A DNA stretch of 64,000 bases from a bacterium. Lineage in GTDB: Bacteria > T1Sed10-126. Below, one piece after another: positions 62,005-64,000 of the stretch. Each line of letters begins with the position of its first letter. The stretch's first letter is position 1. Position numbers and translations under genes: made by a program. The notes beneath the pieces are model-generated. The model worked only from the letters and a program-made list of their open reading frames with translations. It was not told the origin of the DNA and ran no database searches. The DNA lies in contig PWHN01000057.1 in assembly GCA_003554945.1 (NCBI GenBank), forward strand, positions 1-64,000, written 5' to 3'.

Positions 62005-62736
62005 TTAGTTCTCCACAGTACTTATCCAGTAGCTATCAATTTCGCCATCTTCTACCATTTCTTCAGCAAAATTTTCCGCCTGAGAACGAGTCGGAAATTC
62101 ACCGACACGAACCCGATACCAGTCAGCATCTTCAATAGTTGTTTCTTCGATTACAGCCGGATAACCTGCTGCCTCGAGCCGCTCGCGTTCGTTTTCTGCC
62201 GACTCCCTGTTTTCACTGGAAGCGACCTGAATCGTATGAAATTCACCCGCGATTTCAGGTTCTTCGGGTTCCTCAGGCTCTTCGGGTTCATCAATCTCCG
62301 GCGGTGTATCAGGTTCCTCTGGTTCTTCCGGTTCAGCATCTTCTTCCATAACAAGTCCCGGTTCCATCTCCCTTTCAACCGGGTCAACCTCTTCCGGCGG
62401 CGTCTCTTCATCAACCAGAATCGCCGGCTCATCTTCCAAAAAGTCTATATCTTCGTCTGGAATCTCCGGCTCTGCTTCAAACTCCGGTTCTTCCAGATCA
62501 AAGTCCTCCATATCAATCTCTTCTTCTTCAAGCAGAGCGGCAAGATCCTCTCCAGGCAGCTCCGGTCGTTCTTCCGCTGTTAACTCCTGCCCCTCTTCAA
62601 CCCCCCAATTGTAACCAAGATAAAATCCGGCTCCAAAAAATACCACCAGGAAAATTGCGACACCGGTTAAAGCCCACCCCAGTGCCGTGGAACTCAGCGT
62701 CCAGGCTTCGCTCTCTCGACGACTATATTTAGGCAC
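62005..62736 (-). CDS. SPOR-domain membrane protein with an acidic linker
   Basis: 243 aa. One N-terminal membrane helix (about 18-42), then a Glu/Pro-rich linker of about 110 residues and a C-terminal SPOR domain (about 168-243, FHTIQVASSENRESAEN and WYRVRVGEFPTRSQAENFAEEM), which binds denuded glycan at the septum. Likely a cell-division protein. GTG start with AAAGGAG upstream. Translated right after the HDOD gene (2-base gap). Confidence 0.92.
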   Translation of the reverse strand: MPKYSRRESEAWTLSSTALGWALTGVAIFLVVFFGAGFYLGYNWGVEEGQELTAEERPELPGEDLAALLEEEEIDMEDFDLEEPEFEAEPEIPDEDIDFLEDEPAILVDEETPPEEVDPVEREMEPGLVMEEDAEPEEPEEPDTPPEIDEPEEPEEPEEPEIAGEFHTIQVASSENRESAENERERLEAAGYPAVIEETTIEDADWYRVRVGEFPTRSQAENFAEEMVEDGEIDSYWISTVEN

Positions 62737-62738
62737 AG

Positions 62739-63635
62739 CTAATCACTCCTTTCAGAATCTATAACTAATTTAATCAATTCTTCCGCTTTGTCAATATTTT
62801 TCTCCATTTTACCGAGAAGCATTTCAATATCTTCTTCGTCTATATCAAGAACGCGCCAGACCTCTTCTTGAAAGTCCGGCGCCTTGTTATCCCCGGACCA
62901 ACCGACGTCTTTCACCCGTGCCATTACGTCACCCACGTGGATGAAGAGGGGTAACTGTCGGTATTCTTCAGGTGCTTTCATAGGCGAACGATAATACCGT
63001 ATCCCATTAACTATATTTTCGGGTAAATTCCATGTTTTCGTTAACCATGCCCCTATTTCCGGGTGACCGGTTCCAAGGGTTTCCAGCTCTGCCTCATACA
63101 TTGAACACTGATTTTCTTCAGCATATGAGAGAATTTGTCTTAACTCTCCGGGAGCAGCGAGATCAAGAAGCATCTTACCTATATTATGAAGAATCCCTGA
63201 GACTAACACCTCCTCCGGGTTGGGGTAGCGATCCCAGCGAGCAACAAGTTCAGCACCAATACCGGTGGCAATGGAATGTTTCCAGAGCCCGACCATATCA
63301 AATCCAGGAACGCTCTTTGAGCTAAATACATCAAGCACAGAGGCACTGAGAGCAAGACTTTTTATGGCATCAAACCCAAGTATAACGACCGCTTCGGTTA
63401 CAGTCGATATTTCTCTCGAAAAACCATAAAATGCACTGTTTACAATTTTCAAAACTTTCGCAGTCAACGACGGATCCTGTGTAATTATCCGGTTAACATC
63501 CTTGGCGGTGGTCTCGGGGTCCTCTACCAGACCAACCAACTGGGTAACAACCTCAGGCAGTGTTGGCAAGTTACTTACATTGCCAAACAATTCCTGGAAT
63601 TTTTCGTCGCTAAACTGCTGCTCATTATCAGTCAA
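62739..63635 (-). CDS. HDOD-domain protein
   Basis: 298 aa, mostly one HDOD domain (about 20-225): LPTLPEVVTQLVGLVEDP, ITQDPSLTAKVLKIVNSAFYGF, and VSGILHNIGKMLLDL where HD-domain proteins have His-Asp. HDOD proteins lack phosphodiesterase activity and act as signalling scaffolds. TTG start with AAGGTGAT upstream. Confidence 0.92.
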   Translation of the reverse strand: MTDNEQQFSDEKFQELFGNVSNLPTLPEVVTQLVGLVEDPETTAKDVNRIITQDPSLTAKVLKIVNSAFYGFSREISTVTEAVVILGFDAIKSLALSASVLDVFSSKSVPGFDMVGLWKHSIATGIGAELVARWDRYPNPEEVLVSGILHNIGKMLLDLAAPGELRQILSYAEENQCSMYEAELETLGTGHPEIGAWLTKTWNLPENIVNGIRYYRSPMKAPEEYRQLPLFIHVGDVMARVKDVGWSGDNKAPDFQEEVWRVLDIDEEDIEMLLGKMEKNIDKAEELIKLVIDSERSD

Positions 63636-64000
63636 TTCAGTTCATCACCTTAATCCGAATTATTTACGGCACTAAAGTTTTGCAAGCAAGATAATCTATA
63701 TCTTATTTTCTCATTTTCTCGAGCACTCAATCGAGCATACAAGGAAAAACCGTTACCAAATAGTGAAGATGTCTCTTTGGCCTCATACAGGGAGCTACCT
63801 GCAGGTGTTTTTCGGGATTATAGCCGGTTGCAGGCCACGATGGCCTGGTTTGCAACCGGCTATACCTCGGAGGTTGCCTGGACCATTTAGCAATGGAGGC
63901 TTTTTCCTGCCACGATATCTATGGAACTGTAACCTCCTGTACTCATAAAAATGTGCAAAGTAAACACACGTCCCGATAGGGACCGAGAATGAGAAAAACA
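63636..64000. other. Gene-free right edge with a structured minus-strand leader
   Basis: The leader of the HDOD gene. A strong hairpin has arms at 63819-63832 and 63851-63864 (TATAGCCGGTTGCA and complement) with a second stem GGCCA/TGGCC (63833-63845) inside. GAGCACTCAAT at 63721 repeats part of the MITE (58172-58183). No riboswitch class I know fits. A 19-codon frame at 63887-63946 has no RBS. Confidence 0.55.

Noticed and set aside
61975-62583. 202-codon plus-strand frame opposite the SPOR gene
   Set aside because: The Phe/Arg-rich sequence is the complement of Glu/Pro-rich codons, not a real protein.
63887-63946. 19-codon minus-strand leader peptide
   Set aside because: No Shine-Dalgarno site, no control codons, and it is broken up by structure.
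63636-64000. Cyclic-di-GMP riboswitch in the HDOD leader
   Set aside because: The hairpins do not carry the conserved GEMM bases.

Overview
The window is one contiguous stretch of bacterial chromosome of middling GC. It is dense with genes, which often overlap by 1 to 11 bases, and TTG and GTG starts are common. Many proteins are unusually rich in Glu and Asp, with few Lys. Together with a Na+-pumping decarboxylase set, a mechanosensitive channel and a large DUF368 protein, this suggests an anaerobic, probably halophilic bacterium. I cannot place it in a phylum. No rRNA, tRNA or CRISPR array was seen.

Layout. (1) 261-17205, all minus strand: a housekeeping and amino-acid block holding a Xer-type recombinase, a DUF368 membrane protein, an isoaspartyl methyltransferase gene broken by a stop codon, two envelope proteins (TPR and beta-propeller), ribosomal protein S1, plsC, cmk, tyrA, hisC, pheA, scpB, scpA, a DHH-CBS-tRNA nucleotidyltransferase and a glycosyltransferase. 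(2) 17410-31809, all plus strand: an accessory catabolic cluster with a nitrilase-family amidase, an MdcA-type malonate CoA/ACP transferase, a three-subunit molybdenum hydroxylase, the three AllF/AllG/AllH-like proteins (FdrA, DUF1116, DUF2877) of the oxamate carbamoyltransferase type, and a cyclase-family hydrolase. It is broken up by dispersed repeats, a tyrosine recombinase, a decayed GxxExxY gene and octamer arrays. (3) 32280-47143: malic enzyme, a two-subunit fumarase, a sulfotransferase, an AI-2E-family permease, a cyclic-nucleotide-binding protein, MscS, an RnfC/PduS-like protein, a methylmalonyl-CoA-decarboxylase-type Na+ pump (mmdB, C, D, A), accB, hflX and miaA. (4) 47313-52320: thioredoxin reductase, an unknown membrane-anchored protein, a cold-shock protein with clear promoter and terminator, a HAD phosphatase, an exonuclease and a second sulfotransferase. 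(5) 52327-63635, all minus: valS, cimA, lysC, an ApgM-like protein, hom, a PfkB kinase, a SPOR protein and an HDOD protein.

How the parts may work together. The plus-strand cluster can be read as a route that hydroxylates a pyrimidine or purine ring, opens it, cleaves the ureido product with phosphate to give carbamoyl phosphate, and feeds a malonate-like acid into CoA metabolism. The threonine/isoleucine genes (lysC, hom, an ApgM-like candidate homoserine kinase, cimA) sit with valS. Malic enzyme, fumarase and the Mmd pump point to C4-dicarboxylate and propionate-type metabolism coupled to Na+.

The most interesting items are the catabolic cluster, the 24-base octamer arrays that end exactly at two Shine-Dalgarno sites, a 278-bp MITE-like element with nested inverted repeats, and a family of GTCATTCC...GGAATCC repeats around a tyrosine recombinase gene.
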